Shown: positions 1 to 10,890, counted from the stretch's first letter. The stretch: DNA of 64,000 nucleotides from Glycine soja (GCF_004193775.1 NC_041002.1:41207038-41271037); one strand, 5' to 3'. The notes: generated by a model from the sequence alone, not told the origin. Translations and numbers: made by a program.

Positions 1-360
1 ACATAAAGGAGAGAAATAGTCTCAAGTAGTGTGTATTAGGAATTAAGTTACAAATTAGTGTAGATTAAAAAAAAAAACTGGAAAGAGAAGGTGTATTTAC
101 AAAAAACAAATCCTCTTTTGGGTCCGTATGAGTCGTAAACTTGTAGATATGACATTTTTTAAATAATAATTGATCTTGTTGTTCATCCTTAAATTTTTTT
201 TTTAAAAAAAAACCTATTTCTTTTATATATTCCATCGAGCAATTAAAAAATATAAAACAACTTAACATAAAATAGATATAAAAAATATTTTTGTGAATAA
301 ATTTTCAAGAAAAACATCTAGAAATTCATTTATTAGGTTCAATTTGGTCTAACGACTAAT
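1..360 (+). repeat. MULE-like terminal segment, copy 1
   Basis: This AT-rich segment recurs at about 1110-1510 in the same orientation and at about 2885-3310 inverted. Shared landmarks are a 'tagtgt...taggaattaa' block, a 'ggtccgtatg' block, and a block reading 'tattccatcgagcaatt'. The 67-aa minus-strand frame here follows the repeat and is not a gene. It is probably the end of a Mutator-like element, inferred from the adjacent transposase zinc-knuckle remnants. Confidence 0.55.
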
Positions 361-579
361 TAAATAGGTTTAAATTAAGTGATAAGAATTGATATTTTTA
401 TTATTTATGGCTTGCAAGTATGAAAAAAAAGATTAAAATATAAAAAAGATAATGATAACATTTAGATATAAGCTATTTTTTTGTAATAAAAATATATTGA
501 AAATCTTTAAAGATATTGAACTAGGGGTTATTTTTTTGCTGCCACCCGAATCAATGTGACAAGAATATACAATAGGAAC

Positions 580-730
580 CTGCTTCAAGGAGAAAAAGAA
601 CCACAAAGGCCATCGCGTTTCAACTCGTATTCTTACTAATGGACGAAGAAGAAAATGAATGAAAAAGTAGAAAAAAATGTAAAATTTACCGGCAACATGA
701 TCATGATCATAGTAGAAACAATTGTCCTAC
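580..730 (+). pseudogene. MULE transposase C-terminal zinc-knuckle remnant, copy 1
   Basis: On the + strand this encodes, across broken frames, a piece like the C-terminal tail of Mutator-type transposases: an STRI-like basic stretch, an acidic linker, then a degenerate knuckle with KKCKIYRQHDH in which the second Cys is Tyr. The same element end is less decayed at 57940-58075 (KKCEICRQQGHN). No upstream transposase core is present, so only the 3' end of the transposase gene survives. Confidence 0.45.
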
Positions 731-1629
731 CATATCTCTATTTTTCCTTAGCCAAGTATAATTGTTTAAGTATTTTATTGATAATGTAATATAATGTTTT
801 TCTATAATTAAACAAAAAGTCTTCTCATTTTTAATTAAATCTAATGACACAAACAAACTAATTATATTTAGTAATATAATTATAGTAAAAATAATTATAT
901 TAGAAAATTCAGATTTTAAATAAAAATATTCACCTAAAAAATATGTTAAGTAAATTAAATAATAAAACAAAAATAATTATATTTAATATTATGATTTTCT
1001 TTAAAAAAAATTAAAAAAACAAAATTATAAAATTTAATTTAATAAATAAGTAATTTTAAAACTAATTAAAAATTATATAATATAATATTTATATTTTTAT
1101 GATATTTTAAATTAAAAAAAAAGAGAGAGAGTCTCAAATAGTGTATATTAGGAATTAAATTACAAATTAGAGTAGATTGAAAAAAAACAAGAGAAAAGAT
1201 GTATTTACGAAGAAAAAAAAACCATCTTATAGGTCCGTATCCATAAACCTCATAATGGATTGTCAATCCATAAACCTGGTAAACTTGTAAATATGATATT
1301 TTTTAAATAATAATTGGTCTTGTTTTTCATCCTTACAATTTCTTTTGAAAAAAACCTATTTCTTTATATATTCCATCGAGCAATTAAAAAATATAAAACA
1401 ACTTAACATAAAATAGATATAAAAAATATTTTTGTGAATAAATTTTTAAGAAAAACATCAAAAAATTCATTTATTAGGTTCAATTTGGTCTAACGACTAA
1501 ATAACATAATTTAATATAATAATATGTCAAAAATTTAACAAAATAGGTTTAAATTATTTATGCACTTAAGTTATATACTTAAAATATCTTTAAAGATATT
1601 TTAAATATATTTTTATTTTATGCCAGTAA

Positions 1630-1830
1630 ATTAGAGATATGGTAGGACAATTGTTTTTATGCCGGTAAATTTCATATTTTTTTTCTACTTTCCCATTAAT
1701 TTTCTTCTTCGTCCATTAATAGGAATACGAGTTGAAACGCGATGGCCTTTGCAGTCCTTTTTTCTCCTTGAATTAGGATCCCACTATATATTCTTGTCAC
1801 ATTGATTCGGGTGACAGCAAAAAATAACTT
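1630..1830 (-). pseudogene. MULE zinc-knuckle remnant, copy 2 (inverted)
   Basis: Reverse complement of the 540-730 block, including the 'gagttgaaacgcgatggcc' landmark shared with 580-660. It lies in the spacer of the foldback. Only the transposase tail is represented and no open frame is preserved. Confidence 0.45.
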
Positions 1831-1989
1831 TTCTAGTTAAATATCTTTAAATATATTTTCAATATATTCTTATTACAAAAAATAGCTTATATCTAACTGT
1901 TATCATTATCTTTTTTTATATTTTAATCTTTTTTTTCATACTTGCAAGCCATAAATAATAAAAATATCAATTCTTATCACTTAAGCAAA

Positions 1990-2345
1990 AAATAACTCCT
2001 AAATAAATATTTTTAAAGATATTTTAATATATTTTTATTTAAAGATATTTTCAATAAATATTTTTAAAAATATTTTCAATACTTTTTCAATATCTTTGAA
2101 ATTTTATATCTATTGTATAAAATAGATGTATCAATTATTTTTTTACTGTATTTTTTAGTTTATTTTAATACTACTAAAATCTAAAATTATAATATTATAA
2201 TTATACTTTAAATATTATATAATAAAAGGTAAGACTATCTAACTAAAATTTTTATTTTAATTTTATAATACTTGGAATTATAATTAATTATATGATAAAT
2301 CTAACCAAAATTTTAAATTTTCAAAAATTTTATAATAGTTAGAGT
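1990..2345 (+). repeat. AT-rich direct repeat, unit 1
   Basis: Starts near 'aataactcctaaataaatat' and runs through a block reading 'ggtaagactatctaac'. It recurs in the same orientation at 4035-4385. Each copy follows an inverted knuckle block, so about 700 bp (1630-2345 and 3690-4385) is directly duplicated inside or around the foldback. Confidence 0.6.
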
Positions 2346-2884
2346 TATAATTAATTATATAATATACACTTTACCGAACCAGTTAAAATACTAATCTAGG
2401 GATCTCCATTATCGATACCCATTGAAAAATCATATCCTTTGGTTTATTTTAATGGCACATCCAAGGGACAGATCAAATTAGCCCCACAGTGTACCTTAGG
2501 TATCCAAACTTGTGCACAATACAAAGGAGTTTGTCTTACGTACCCTAGTCATAATCGTGAACATAATGTGAGGTAAAAATGTGTTGATTTTCACGTCATT
2601 ACTAATAAATGAATCATTAATTTTATTAAGTATTTCTTTAATGATAGTCAATTGAAATTTATGGTCACCAATTATTGTAATTTGGTAAAAAGGTTGAGAT
2701 TGTTGAATTCTATCATTCCTCGACAATGGTTGAGGATGACATTCTTTTTGTTTGTTGTCATTAAATTCATTGTACGAAAGAAATACGATCGTATAGGATT
2801 TTTTCTTCTTCATGAATAAACCCTCTATCTCCTGCTTTTTCCCAATCTACACTACATGAATACACGACTAAAAATCATGATTAA
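2346..2884. other. Unique spacer of the foldback
   Basis: This part has no other copy in the window. It includes a 105-codon minus-strand open frame (2496-2813) with no recognisable domain, rich in Asn, Lys and Ile as expected for AT-rich DNA. I do not call it a gene. Confidence 0.4.
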
Positions 2885-3689
2885 TATAATAATATGTTAA
2901 AAATTTAACAAAATAGGTTTATGTTAAGAATTTCTTGATTTAACAAAATAAACCAAATTGAACCTAATAAATGAATTTCTTGATTTCTTTCTTAACAATT
3001 TATTCACAAAAATATTTTTTAATATCTATTTTATGTTAAGTTATTTTATATTTTTTAATTGATCGATGGAATATATAAAGAAATAGGTTTTTCTTTTAAG
3101 TTTTAAGGATGAACAACAAGATCAATTATTATTTAAAAAATGTCATATCTACAAGTTTACTAGGCTTATGGATTGACAATCCATAAACCTCATACGGACC
3201 CATAAGAAGATTTTTTTTCGTAAATATACCTTCTCTCTTCCATTTTTTTTCAATATACACTAATTTGTAATTTAATTCCTAATATACACTACTTGGGACT
3301 TTCTCTCTCCATTTTGTTTTTTTTGTAATTTAAAATATTATAAGATATAAATATTATATTATATAATTTTTTAATTGGGTTTAAAATTACTTATTTATTA
3401 AATTAAATTTTATAATTTTGTTTTTTTAATTTTTTAAAGAAAATGATATTATTAAATATAATTATTTTTGTTTTATTATTTAATTTACTTAACAAATTTT
3501 TTAGTTTAATATTTTTATTTAAAATCTGAATTTTCTAATATAATTATTTTTAATATAATTAGTTTGTTTATGTCATTAGATTTAATTAAAAATGAGAAGA
3601 CTTTTTGTTTAATTATAGAAGAACATTATATTACATTATCAATAAAATACTTAAACAATTACACTTGGTTAAGGAAAAATAGAGATATG

Positions 3690-3850
3690 ATAGGAAAATT
3701 ATTTTTATTATGACCATGTTGCCGGTAAATTTCATATATTTTTTCTACTTTCTCGTTCATTTTCTTCTTCCTACATCTAAGTAGAAGTACGAGTTGAAAC
3801 GTGACGGACGATCCTTCAGGATCCCACTGATCTCATCCATTGCCACATTC
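3690..3850 (-). pseudogene. MULE zinc-knuckle remnant, copy 3 (inverted)
   Basis: Third copy of the transposase-tail block, inverted relative to 540-730 and belonging to the right arm of the foldback. It keeps the 'ccggtaaatttcatat' and 'acgagttgaaacg' landmarks. Non-coding now. Confidence 0.45.
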
Positions 3851-4034
3851 ATTCTGGTGACAACAAAAAAATAACTCCTAGTTAAATATCTTTAAAGATA
3901 TTTTCAATATATTTTTAGTACAAAAAATTAGCTCATGCTTAGCTGTTATCATTATCTTTTTTATATTTAATCTTTTTTTTTCATACTTGCAAGCCATAAA
4001 TAATAAAAATATCAATTCTTATCATTTAAGCCAA

Positions 4035-4385
4035 AAATAACTCCTAAATAAATATTTTTAAAGATATTTTTAATATATTTTTATTTAAAGATATTTTCAA
4101 TATTTTGTCAAAATAACCGTTACTGCTCTTTGAAATTTTATATCTATTGTATAAGATAGATGTATCAATTATTTTTTTATTGTATTTTTTAGTTTATTTT
4201 AATACTACTAAAATTATAATATTATAATTATATTTTAAATATTATATAATAGAAGGTAAGACTGTCTAACTAAAATTTTTATTTTATTTTATTTTAATTT
4301 TATAATACTTGGAATTATATTTAATTATATGATAAATCTAACCAAAATTTTAAATTTTCAAAAATTTTATAATAATTTAATAAAT
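4035..4385 (+). repeat. AT-rich direct repeat, unit 2
   Basis: Near-copy of 1990-2345, differing by small indels such as an added 'ttttattt' and a short insertion near 4110. It marks the right-hand end of the region-1 repeat complex. Confidence 0.6.
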
Positions 4386-4740
4386 ATGTAATTTTAAATA
4401 GGAAAGTTGAGAAGAAAACAGCAACGTCTTAAAAGAATGAGTGAGATAGGAAATAGAATTTTGAAAAAGAGAGAGAGAAGGCACACGACAATAACAAAAA
4501 AAGTTGAGAAGAAAAGGTGCTAGCCCACACGACGATTCTGTTCACTATGAAAAGGGACAATATGGTAATTAGCAACTTAAACAGCTTTATCAGTCCATTC
4601 TTCTCGTTAGACGTGCAAAATGAAAATAAGTTATAAAACAACTGACACAACCGGTTCCCAACTCGCTAGATTTAAATCTGACGGTCCCAATTCCTTTCGT
4701 ACGGTGCGAAAGTTGTTTAACTTTCGCACCCTAGACATCG
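4386..4740. other. Intergenic, nothing recognised
   Basis: Low-complexity and moderately AT-rich. There is an imperfect hairpin around 'ggtgcgaaagttgtttaact' near 4704-4728. No coding frame, RNA gene or transposon end could be supported. Confidence 0.4.
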
Positions 4741-5237
4741 TCCTACATCATATAATTAGACACTTTAATTAGTCACCAACTATTTAAACTAAAATTCTAT
4801 TTTTAAACTAATTGTATAGTCATTTATGAAAATACCCTCCACTTTAAACTCTAATGACTTAATTACCCCTTTTCTAATTCCATGATATCTAGACCACCAT
4901 TAATCAACCTTAATTATTCCCACTTAATTTCTAACCTTACATTAATTACTAATTTCTTCTTTCAAGCTTCCAATTTCTATTTCTAGACTAAAATCCAATT
5001 ATTTACATCTAGGCCATTAATGAGTTGACTTTCATTTGATCAAAGAACTTTCTCTAAGCTACCCTTATTCTTTCTAGACTTTAGCTTAAAAACTTAAGAA
5101 CTTAACCATGCGAATGTATCTTATGGTAACATATCATTTTCTACCATTCCAATAATCTAAAAACACTACTCAGTCACACAACAAAGTAATAACATTATCT
5201 AGTGCACACACACACATGGAATATTGGGATGTTACAG
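4741..5237 (-). repeat. Truncated LTR fragment (TGTAACATCCC end)
   Basis: On the - strand the segment starts at 5237 with TGTAACATCCCAATATTCC, typical of a TG-starting LTR, then a short GT run, and is cut at the duplication breakpoint at 4741. The matching piece in copy 2 is 31168-31670. No internal element sequence is attached. Confidence 0.45.
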
Positions 5238-5409
5238 TGTCAAAAGTGGCTAGAAGAATACTTGTATAACAAGGACTGACAGGACAAAATATTTATTTTA
5301 TAATTAAAGTTTTGATTAATCGAATCCTTTACAATTGCGTAAAGGAGAACTAGACATAACTATGTTTGAGTGAACCAGTATAAACCAAAATAAGTAATGT
5401 AGTGTAAAT

Positions 5410-5457
5410 ATTGAACAAGTAGTATAATGAACTTATCCATTATACTACTTGTTCAAT
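5410..5457. repeat. Hairpin with ~20-bp stem (copy 1)
   Basis: Inverted repeat around GAACAAGTAGTATAATG with a short loop. One stem position is mismatched here, while the counterpart at 31845-31892 is perfect. It lies just beyond the copia protease remnant. Confidence 0.8.
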
Positions 5458-5499
5458 TGGTGCACTTGCCAAAATACTCCAACACCTACCTACGCCTGG

Positions 5500-6076
5500 T
5501 CCTAATCACCTTCTTGAATTGTAGATCCTTTGGATAACAAGAAGTGCAAGAATATAAGATTAAGTAACCAAAATCACACAATTAACTAATAGAAACAAGA
5601 CTGAAAGTAAGATTAGGAAGGTAGTAAACATTTGAAATAGATATTTGAGACTTAAAAATAGAATCAATGTTTGCTTATGGCATAGGAGTACCATCAATAG
5701 ATATGATAGACACAAAGGAGGCAAGATATAAAGATGCAAAGGATTTATAGTCAAATGACATATAAAATGAGAGACTCCATAGTTAAGAATCCATATTTGT
5801 GAAGATACACTTGATGAGCTAGAGGAGGGCAAACCTATGTTTGGAGAGGCATATAGGCATGTGGTTGTGAGGTAAGACACTTCTAAAATTGCTTACTAAG
5901 ATTAACTACTGTAGGACTAGAAAAATATGTGCTCTTAGAAGAGTATGCATGTCTAACTCCAAGACCGTCTGTTGAAGAAATAGTGAAAGCAACATTAAGT
6001 AATGGAGACTTGGGGTTTAGGTGACTCAACTGATTAGGAGGTCTCCATTGAGAGGACTATTCTCATATTCAACAAT
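5500..6076 (-). pseudogene. copia protease/pre-integrase remnant, copy 1
   Basis: Minus-strand frames give QIWILNYGVSHF, a decayed form of the copia protease WILDSGASHH motif (the catalytic Asp and Ser-Gly are altered), then LPNLTFSLVSISQLCDFGY, typical of the region before the GAG-pre-integrase domain. Stops and frameshifts occur between the pieces. Its upstream part was separated by the Ty3 insertion and continues at 11320. No integrase or reverse transcriptase remains. Function is lost. Confidence 0.75.
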
Positions 6077-6081
6077 GTTGG
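6077..6081. repeat. Target-site duplication GTTGG (left)
   Basis: GTTGG flanks the left end of the Ty3 element and is repeated at 11315-11319. The uninterrupted site is present once at about 32514-32518 in copy 2. Confidence 0.95.
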
Positions 6082-6498
6082 TGTTAGCACCACCCAGTCA
6101 CCTCCGCCAAGGGCCACCGCGAGCTCCAACCAGTAATCGTCTTCTCCACCAAGGGCCACCGCAAGACCCACACGCGTCAGCAAGCCTCCATCGTACCTGC
6201 ACGATTACGATAGGAGCACATGAAGAAGCTTTAAGTTGTAGTAATAATAGCACATGCATGATAACAATTAGTCACGTGCCAAATAATGATAACATAATTA
6301 GTTAGGCAGTTACAGTATCTTCAATATAAATACTATGCACGTTGTAAAAAGTGGTTAACGAGAAATTCTGCAGTTCACTAAGGAGTTTTCCCCTTACTCG
6401 AAATAAGGCGTGTATCTTCCCCTTTTCTTGTCCACATTTGTCTTCTTCCTTACGCATCATTCTTCTCCTCCCTCCCCTCCGCCGCGAACCTCCTAACA
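6082..6498 (+). repeat. 5' LTR of the Reina-like element
   Basis: 417 bp, starting TGTTAGCACC and ending CTCCTAACA. It holds a TATAAATA box at 6325-6332 and a short internal duplication of 'caagggccaccgc'. Sequence directly after the LTR has TGG at 6501, a candidate primer-binding start, but it does not match the initiator-Met tRNA. Confidence 0.95.
6325..6332 (+). promoter_or_regulatory. TATA box in 5' LTR
   Basis: TATAAATA, about 200 bp before the gag-pol start codon. The same box is in the 3' LTR near 11141-11148. Confidence 0.6.
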
Positions 6499-6527
6499 AC
6501 TGGTCCGACCTGCCCGTCGCCATCGCC

Positions 6528-9500
6528 ATGGCTGACCATGGAACCAGGAAGACCACTACGGACCGCCTTGAAGAGGCTATTGTCCGTCTCACCAACAGTC
6601 ATACTTCCATCAACGACCGTTACAACGACCTTGCGAGCAAGGTTGATTCAATCCTAGAGCACTTGCGGCTGCGCGACTCCGGCATTCACTCCACCACTGC
6701 GCCGACAACTTCTCCTAGCCATCAACGAAATGCAGTTAAGCTTGACATTCCAAAATTCGATGGCCATGATCCTTTAGGATGGATTTTCAAAATCACACAG
6801 CTGTTTCAATATCAGAACACTCCAGAAGACGAACGCGTCACCATTGCATCCCTATACCTCGACGGCGCCGCCTTGAGCTGGTACCAGTGGATGTTCAGCA
6901 ATGGTCTGATCACGTCCTGGGATGGCTTTCTTCAGGCTCTCGAATCACGTTTCGCACCAACGTTCTATGAAGATCCCAAGGGAGCCTTGTTCAAGTTAAC
7001 GCAGCGTGGGACCGTGAATGAGTATCTCACGGAATTCGAACGCCTTGCTAACCGTGTGGTAGGTCTTCCTCCCCCTTTCCTCTTAAGTTGTTTCGTTTCT
7101 GGCCTGAACCCTGAGCTACGGCGTAAAGTAATGGTGTTTCAACCAATTTCTCTTCTACAAGCTCAAGCCCTAGCTAAGCTCCAAGAGGAAAAATTACGTG
7201 ATAAACCAGTTTCCATACCTCGAAGTCTTCCTCATTCAAAACCTTTCACTAATCAAAACACTACCCTCACCACAAGACCTAAGTCAGCTTTCGTCCAATG
7301 CACTCCAGCAGAGATGGCCTTCCGACGAGAGAAGGGACTTTGCTATAATTGTGACGAGAAATGGCACGCAGGTCATCGATGCAAGGGCAAAGTGATGTTG
7401 TTCATCACTGAGGAACAGGCTCCAAGCCCTGATTCAGTGGATCATGAAATTGTAGCTGATCCCGGCACCACCGTGCGTGATGATCACGAACCTCCAGCTG
7501 ACTCAGACTGCTCGCATATAAGCCTCCACGCTCTCGCCGGATTACCCTCGTCGGAGACCTTCAGAATCTATGGCAACATCAGAAACACTAAACTGACGAT
7601 TCTAGTTGATAGTGGAAGCACTCACAACTTCCTTCAACCGCGAATCGCACAGTTTCTCCATCTCCAAGCTCAACATACACCTCCACTTCGGGTCATGGTG
7701 GGTAACGGTGCAATGTTGACTTGTGACCAAGTCTGCCCAGAGACACAAGTCTCCATACAAGGTCACACCTTCACGGTTTCCTTCCACCTTCTTCCGATAA
7801 GTGGAGCCGACGCCGTGCTCAGCATTGACTGGCTTAAAGGACTGGGACCGGTCACGACAGACTACACTGAGTTCGTCATGTGCTTCCAACACTCCGGCCA
7901 CGATATATCGTTGAAGGCAAATGTTGCAATTGGGCCTGAACCAACTTCAGCAACCCAATTAAAACGACTCCTCCAAATGGGCTCAACATCTGGGTTCTAC
8001 CAATTACATGTGTTGGACCCAGGCCCTCTCGACCCTCCTTTCTCGCCACACCCCATTCAATCTGTTGAACATTTACTTCATAGATACGATCACCTCTTTC
8101 AGCCTCCTTCGCAGTTACCTCCACCACGACAGGTAGTTCACCGCATCACTTTGAAACCTTCCACAACCCCAGTAAGTGTTCGACCTTACCGATACCCGCA
8201 TTTCCAAAAAAATGAGATCGAAAAACAAGTCTCGGAGCTTCTCTCAGCAGGATTGATACGACCAAGCACCAGCCCTTATTCTTCACCGGTGTTGCTCGTG
8301 AAGAAAAAGGACGGAACCTGGAGACTCTGCGTCGACTACCGAGCTCTGAACTCCATAACTGTTCGAGACCGCTTTCCAATCCCAACAATAGACGAGCTAT
8401 TGGATGAGTTGGGATGCGCTTCTTGGTTCTCACGGTTAGATCTCAGGAAAGGATTCCATCAAATATTGATGGAAGAAAACGACATCGAGAAAACCGCGTT
8501 TAGGACACATAACAGACACTTTGAATACTTGGTGATGCCCTTTGGGCTGTGCAACGCACCATCAACATTACAGTCCGCCATGAACACGCTTTTTCAACCA
8601 TTTTTAAGGCAATTTGTCACGGTGTTCTTCGATGACATCTTAATCTACAATAGTTCTTTGTCATCCCACTTACATCACCTTGAAACCATCTTTCGTACCC
8701 TCAAACATGGTGAGTTCTTCCTCAAACGCTCCAAGTGTTTGTTTGCGCAGGAAAGCTTGGAATATTTAGGCCACATCATGTCCGGTAAAGGGGTCACGTC
8801 GGAACCTTCAAAGATTCAGGCAGTGATACGGTGGCCAACACCCAAAATGACCAGAGAACTGCGAGCTTTCCTTGGCCTCACTGGCTTCTACCGCAAATTT
8901 GTCAAGGGGTACGCATCCATTGCCGCACCTCTTACTAAGCTCTTGTGTAAAGACTCCTTCCAGTGGACACAAGAATCACAAACTGCCTTTGATCACCTCA
9001 AAACCACCATGACCACCACCCCTGTGCTAGCCTTACCCAACTTCTCCGAACCCTTCGTGCTCGAAACTGATGCATCCAACACTGCCATTGGAGCCGTCCT
9101 CATGCAAAATGGACACCCCTTGGCATACTTTAGCAAGAACTTAGGCCCTCGATTACTCCATGCCTCCACATATATAAGAGAACTCCATGCAATTGTCACC
9201 GCAGTACGGAAATGGAGGCAATACCTCCTGGGACGACCCTTCACGATACTCACAGACCATAAGAGCATTCGTGAACTAATGACCCAAGTCATTCAGACCC
9301 CGGAGCAGCATTACTATCTTTCGAAACTATTGGGATATGAGTACTCAATACAATACAAATCTGGTGCTTCGAACGTGGTGGCTGACGCGCTTTCACGAGC
9401 TCCGGCAGCCGACGGCGAGCTACTTATCCTTTCAGTCCCTCAGCTCGACTTCCTCCATGATATCAAGAGGTCTTTAGAAACCAACTTGGAGTTCCAGCAA

Positions 9501-10796
9501 CTAATGAAGTCACTCCAGGAGGACCCAGCATCTCACCCTGAATATACTATCTGTGATGGCCTGATTTTATTCAGAGGAAGGATTTGGTTGAACAATGGTA
9601 ACCCTTCTATTCCTAGCCTCCTACTTGAGTACCATGCAACCCCACTGGGGGGCCATCTGGGCATAGCTAAAACAACCCATAGACTCGAATCTAACTTCTT
9701 CTGGAAAAGCTTGAAGGGAGATGTGAAACGCTTCATTAAGGAATGCGTGACTTGCCAACAAAATAAGAACCTTCATCAACGTCCATCAGGGTTACTACAA
9801 CCACTACGAATCTCGGCAAATGTGTGGGAAGACCTGTCCATGGACTTCATTACGCATCTACCTTCTTCCCATGGTTTTACGGTTATCTTAGTCGTCGTTG
9901 ACCGCTATTCTAAGGGAATACACCTTGGTGCCTTGCCCACTGGGTTTACTGCGTTCAAGGTTGCATCCTTGTTCATGGAGATCGTCTGCAAGTTCCACGG
10001 ATTTCCCAAGAGCATCGTTTCAGATCGCGACCCCGTTTTCGTGAGCAGCTTTTGGAAGGAATTGTTCCGCTTGAGTGGCACACGGTTGCGGCTGAGCACC
10101 GCCAACCACCCTCAGTCCGACGGTCAGACTGAGGTCCTCAACCGCGTCCTGGAGCAATACCTTCGTTGCTTCGTTCATGACCGTCCTGCTTCATGGTTTA
10201 CCTACTTAGCTCTTGCGGAATGGAGCTATAACACCTCGCGTCATTTGGGTTCAGGCTTCACTCCGTTCGAAATCACCTTCGGTAAGCCCCCTCCGACGAT
10301 AGTTGATTACATTTCCGGTGCAATAAAGAACGAAGCAGTCCACTCAGTGTTGCAGGAGCGTCATGACCTCCATTCGAAGCTCCAACAGAGGTTGAAGAAG
10401 GCTCAGGAGGCCATGAAACGTTACGCGGACGTCAACCGCCGAGAGGAGCACTTCGACGTAGGGCAATGGGTCTATGTGAAGCTGAGGCCAGGTCGGCAAA
10501 GCTCTCTCGCAGGTCACCATCATCACCCAAAGCTGTCTCGGAGATTCTTTGGCCCCTTTCTGATAACGGAACGTATAGGTGAGGTGGCCTATCGTCTCCA
10601 ACTTCCGCCGGAATCCCACGTTCATCCGGTGTTCCACTCCTCTCTCCTCCGTTCCCATTGCGGCCCTTCCCCAACATCTAATGCAACTTGCCCTCTGAAG
10701 TTTCGGGACCAACAGCCTTTACGCCAGCCCTTGTGTTTCCTCGACTCAAAGCTTGATCACACCACTACACCCCCCACTAGATGGGTTCTGACGTAG
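6528..10796 (+). CDS. Ty3/gypsy gag-pol polyprotein (chromodomain cut by a stop)
   Basis: A 1,422-residue frame from the ATG at 6528. The frame is open back to 6351, but that lies in the LTR, so 6528 is the likelier start. Domains in order: retrotransposon Gag (residues ~75-230), CCHC knuckle CYNCDEKWHAGHRC (~271), aspartic protease with VDSGSTHNF (~360), reverse transcriptase with FFDDIL (~700), RNase H with ETDASN (~845), integrase HHCC zinc domain (~1035-1090) and DDE core (Asp ~1105, SDRDPVF ~1164, the Glu in QTEVLNR). The 3' domain HPVFHSSLL precedes a chromodomain interrupted by TAG at 10794-10796. All enzymatic domains look complete; only the targeting domain is affected. Confidence 0.9.
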   Translation: MADHGTRKTTTDRLEEAIVRLTNSHTSINDRYNDLASKVDSILEHLRLRDSGIHSTTAPTTSPSHQRNAVKLDIPKFDGHDPLGWIFKITQLFQYQNTPEDERVTIASLYLDGAALSWYQWMFSNGLITSWDGFLQALESRFAPTFYEDPKGALFKLTQRGTVNEYLTEFERLANRVVGLPPPFLLSCFVSGLNPELRRKVMVFQPISLLQAQALAKLQEEKLRDKPVSIPRSLPHSKPFTNQNTTLTTRPKSAFVQCTPAEMAFRREKGLCYNCDEKWHAGHRCKGKVMLFITEEQAPSPDSVDHEIVADPGTTVRDDHEPPADSDCSHISLHALAGLPSSETFRIYGNIRNTKLTILVDSGSTHNFLQPRIAQFLHLQAQHTPPLRVMVGNGAMLTCDQVCPETQVSIQGHTFTVSFHLLPISGADAVLSIDWLKGLGPVTTDYTEFVMCFQHSGHDISLKANVAIGPEPTSATQLKRLLQMGSTSGFYQLHVLDPGPLDPPFSPHPIQSVEHLLHRYDHLFQPPSQLPPPRQVVHRITLKPSTTPVSVRPYRYPHFQKNEIEKQVSELLSAGLIRPSTSPYSSPVLLVKKKDGTWRLCVDYRALNSITVRDRFPIPTIDELLDELGCASWFSRLDLRKGFHQILMEENDIEKTAFRTHNRHFEYLVMPFGLCNAPSTLQSAMNTLFQPFLRQFVTVFFDDILIYNSSLSSHLHHLETIFRTLKHGEFFLKRSKCLFAQESLEYLGHIMSGKGVTSEPSKIQAVIRWPTPKMTRELRAFLGLTGFYRKFVKGYASIAAPLTKLLCKDSFQWTQESQTAFDHLKTTMTTTPVLALPNFSEPFVLETDASNTAIGAVLMQNGHPLAYFSKNLGPRLLHASTYIRELHAIVTAVRKWRQYLLGRPFTILTDHKSIRELMTQVIQTPEQHYYLSKLLGYEYSIQYKSGASNVVADALSRAPAADGELLILSVPQLDFLHDIKRSLETNLEFQQLMKSLQEDPASHPEYTICDGLILFRGRIWLNNGNPSIPSLLLEYHATPLGGHLGIAKTTHRLESNFFWKSLKGDVKRFIKECVTCQQNKNLHQRPSGLLQPLRISANVWEDLSMDFITHLPSSHGFTVILVVVDRYSKGIHLGALPTGFTAFKVASLFMEIVCKFHGFPKSIVSDRDPVFVSSFWKELFRLSGTRLRLSTANHPQSDGQTEVLNRVLEQYLRCFVHDRPASWFTYLALAEWSYNTSRHLGSGFTPFEITFGKPPPTIVDYISGAIKNEAVHSVLQERHDLHSKLQQRLKKAQEAMKRYADVNRREEHFDVGQWVYVKLRPGRQSSLAGHHHHPKLSRRFFGPFLITERIGEVAYRLQLPPESHVHPVFHSSLLRSHCGPSPTSNATCPLKFRDQQPLRQPLCFLDSKLDHTTTPPTRWVLT

Positions 10797-10890
10797 TGGG
10801 AGGGCGAACCCCTCGAAGATACTTCGTGGGAGTCTTGGACGGAGCTTTGTCAAGACTACCACCTTGAGGACAAGGTGGATTTTTGGGGAG
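10797..10890 (+). pseudogene. Remainder of the chromodomain after the stop codon
   Basis: The frame stays open directly after the TAG and reads a typical chromodomain C-terminal half, including EDTSWESW and a final acidic stretch near the 3' LTR. The surrounding sequence is consistent with a single C-to-T change in a Gln codon. The chromodomain is the part of chromovirus integrases thought to direct insertion to particular chromatin. Confidence 0.75.

Larger units (their letters stand above)
370..4030. mobile_element. Large foldback element with ~1.1-kb inverted arms (MULE-derived)
   Basis: The left arm (about 370-1510) reappears as its reverse complement at about 2885-4030, with the same four sub-blocks in mirrored order: a block with 'ggcttgcaagtatg', a zinc-knuckle remnant block, a very AT-rich block, and the terminal block. 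The spacer (about 1510-2885) holds a further inverted copy of the knuckle block plus unique sequence. Arms are similar over most of their length, with indels. This resembles a long-TIR MULE or foldback transposon. I could not define exact ends or a target-site duplication, so boundaries are approximate. Confidence 0.6.

Noticed and set aside
707..970. 87-codon minus frame rich in Ile and Leu
   Set aside because: Lies within the AT-rich foldback arm, repeats inverted elsewhere without an open frame, and has no domain.
2496..2813. 105-codon minus frame
   Set aside because: No recognisable motif, Asn/Lys/Ile-biased as expected from AT-rich DNA, no promoter or splice context.
6302..6595. Minus-strand frame over the 5' LTR, repeated at 11118-11396
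   Set aside because: Antisense shadow of the LTR; appears twice only because the LTR does.
10344..10712. Minus-strand 122-codon frame opposite gag-pol
   Set aside because: Overlaps the integrase region in antisense; codon pattern belongs to the plus frame.
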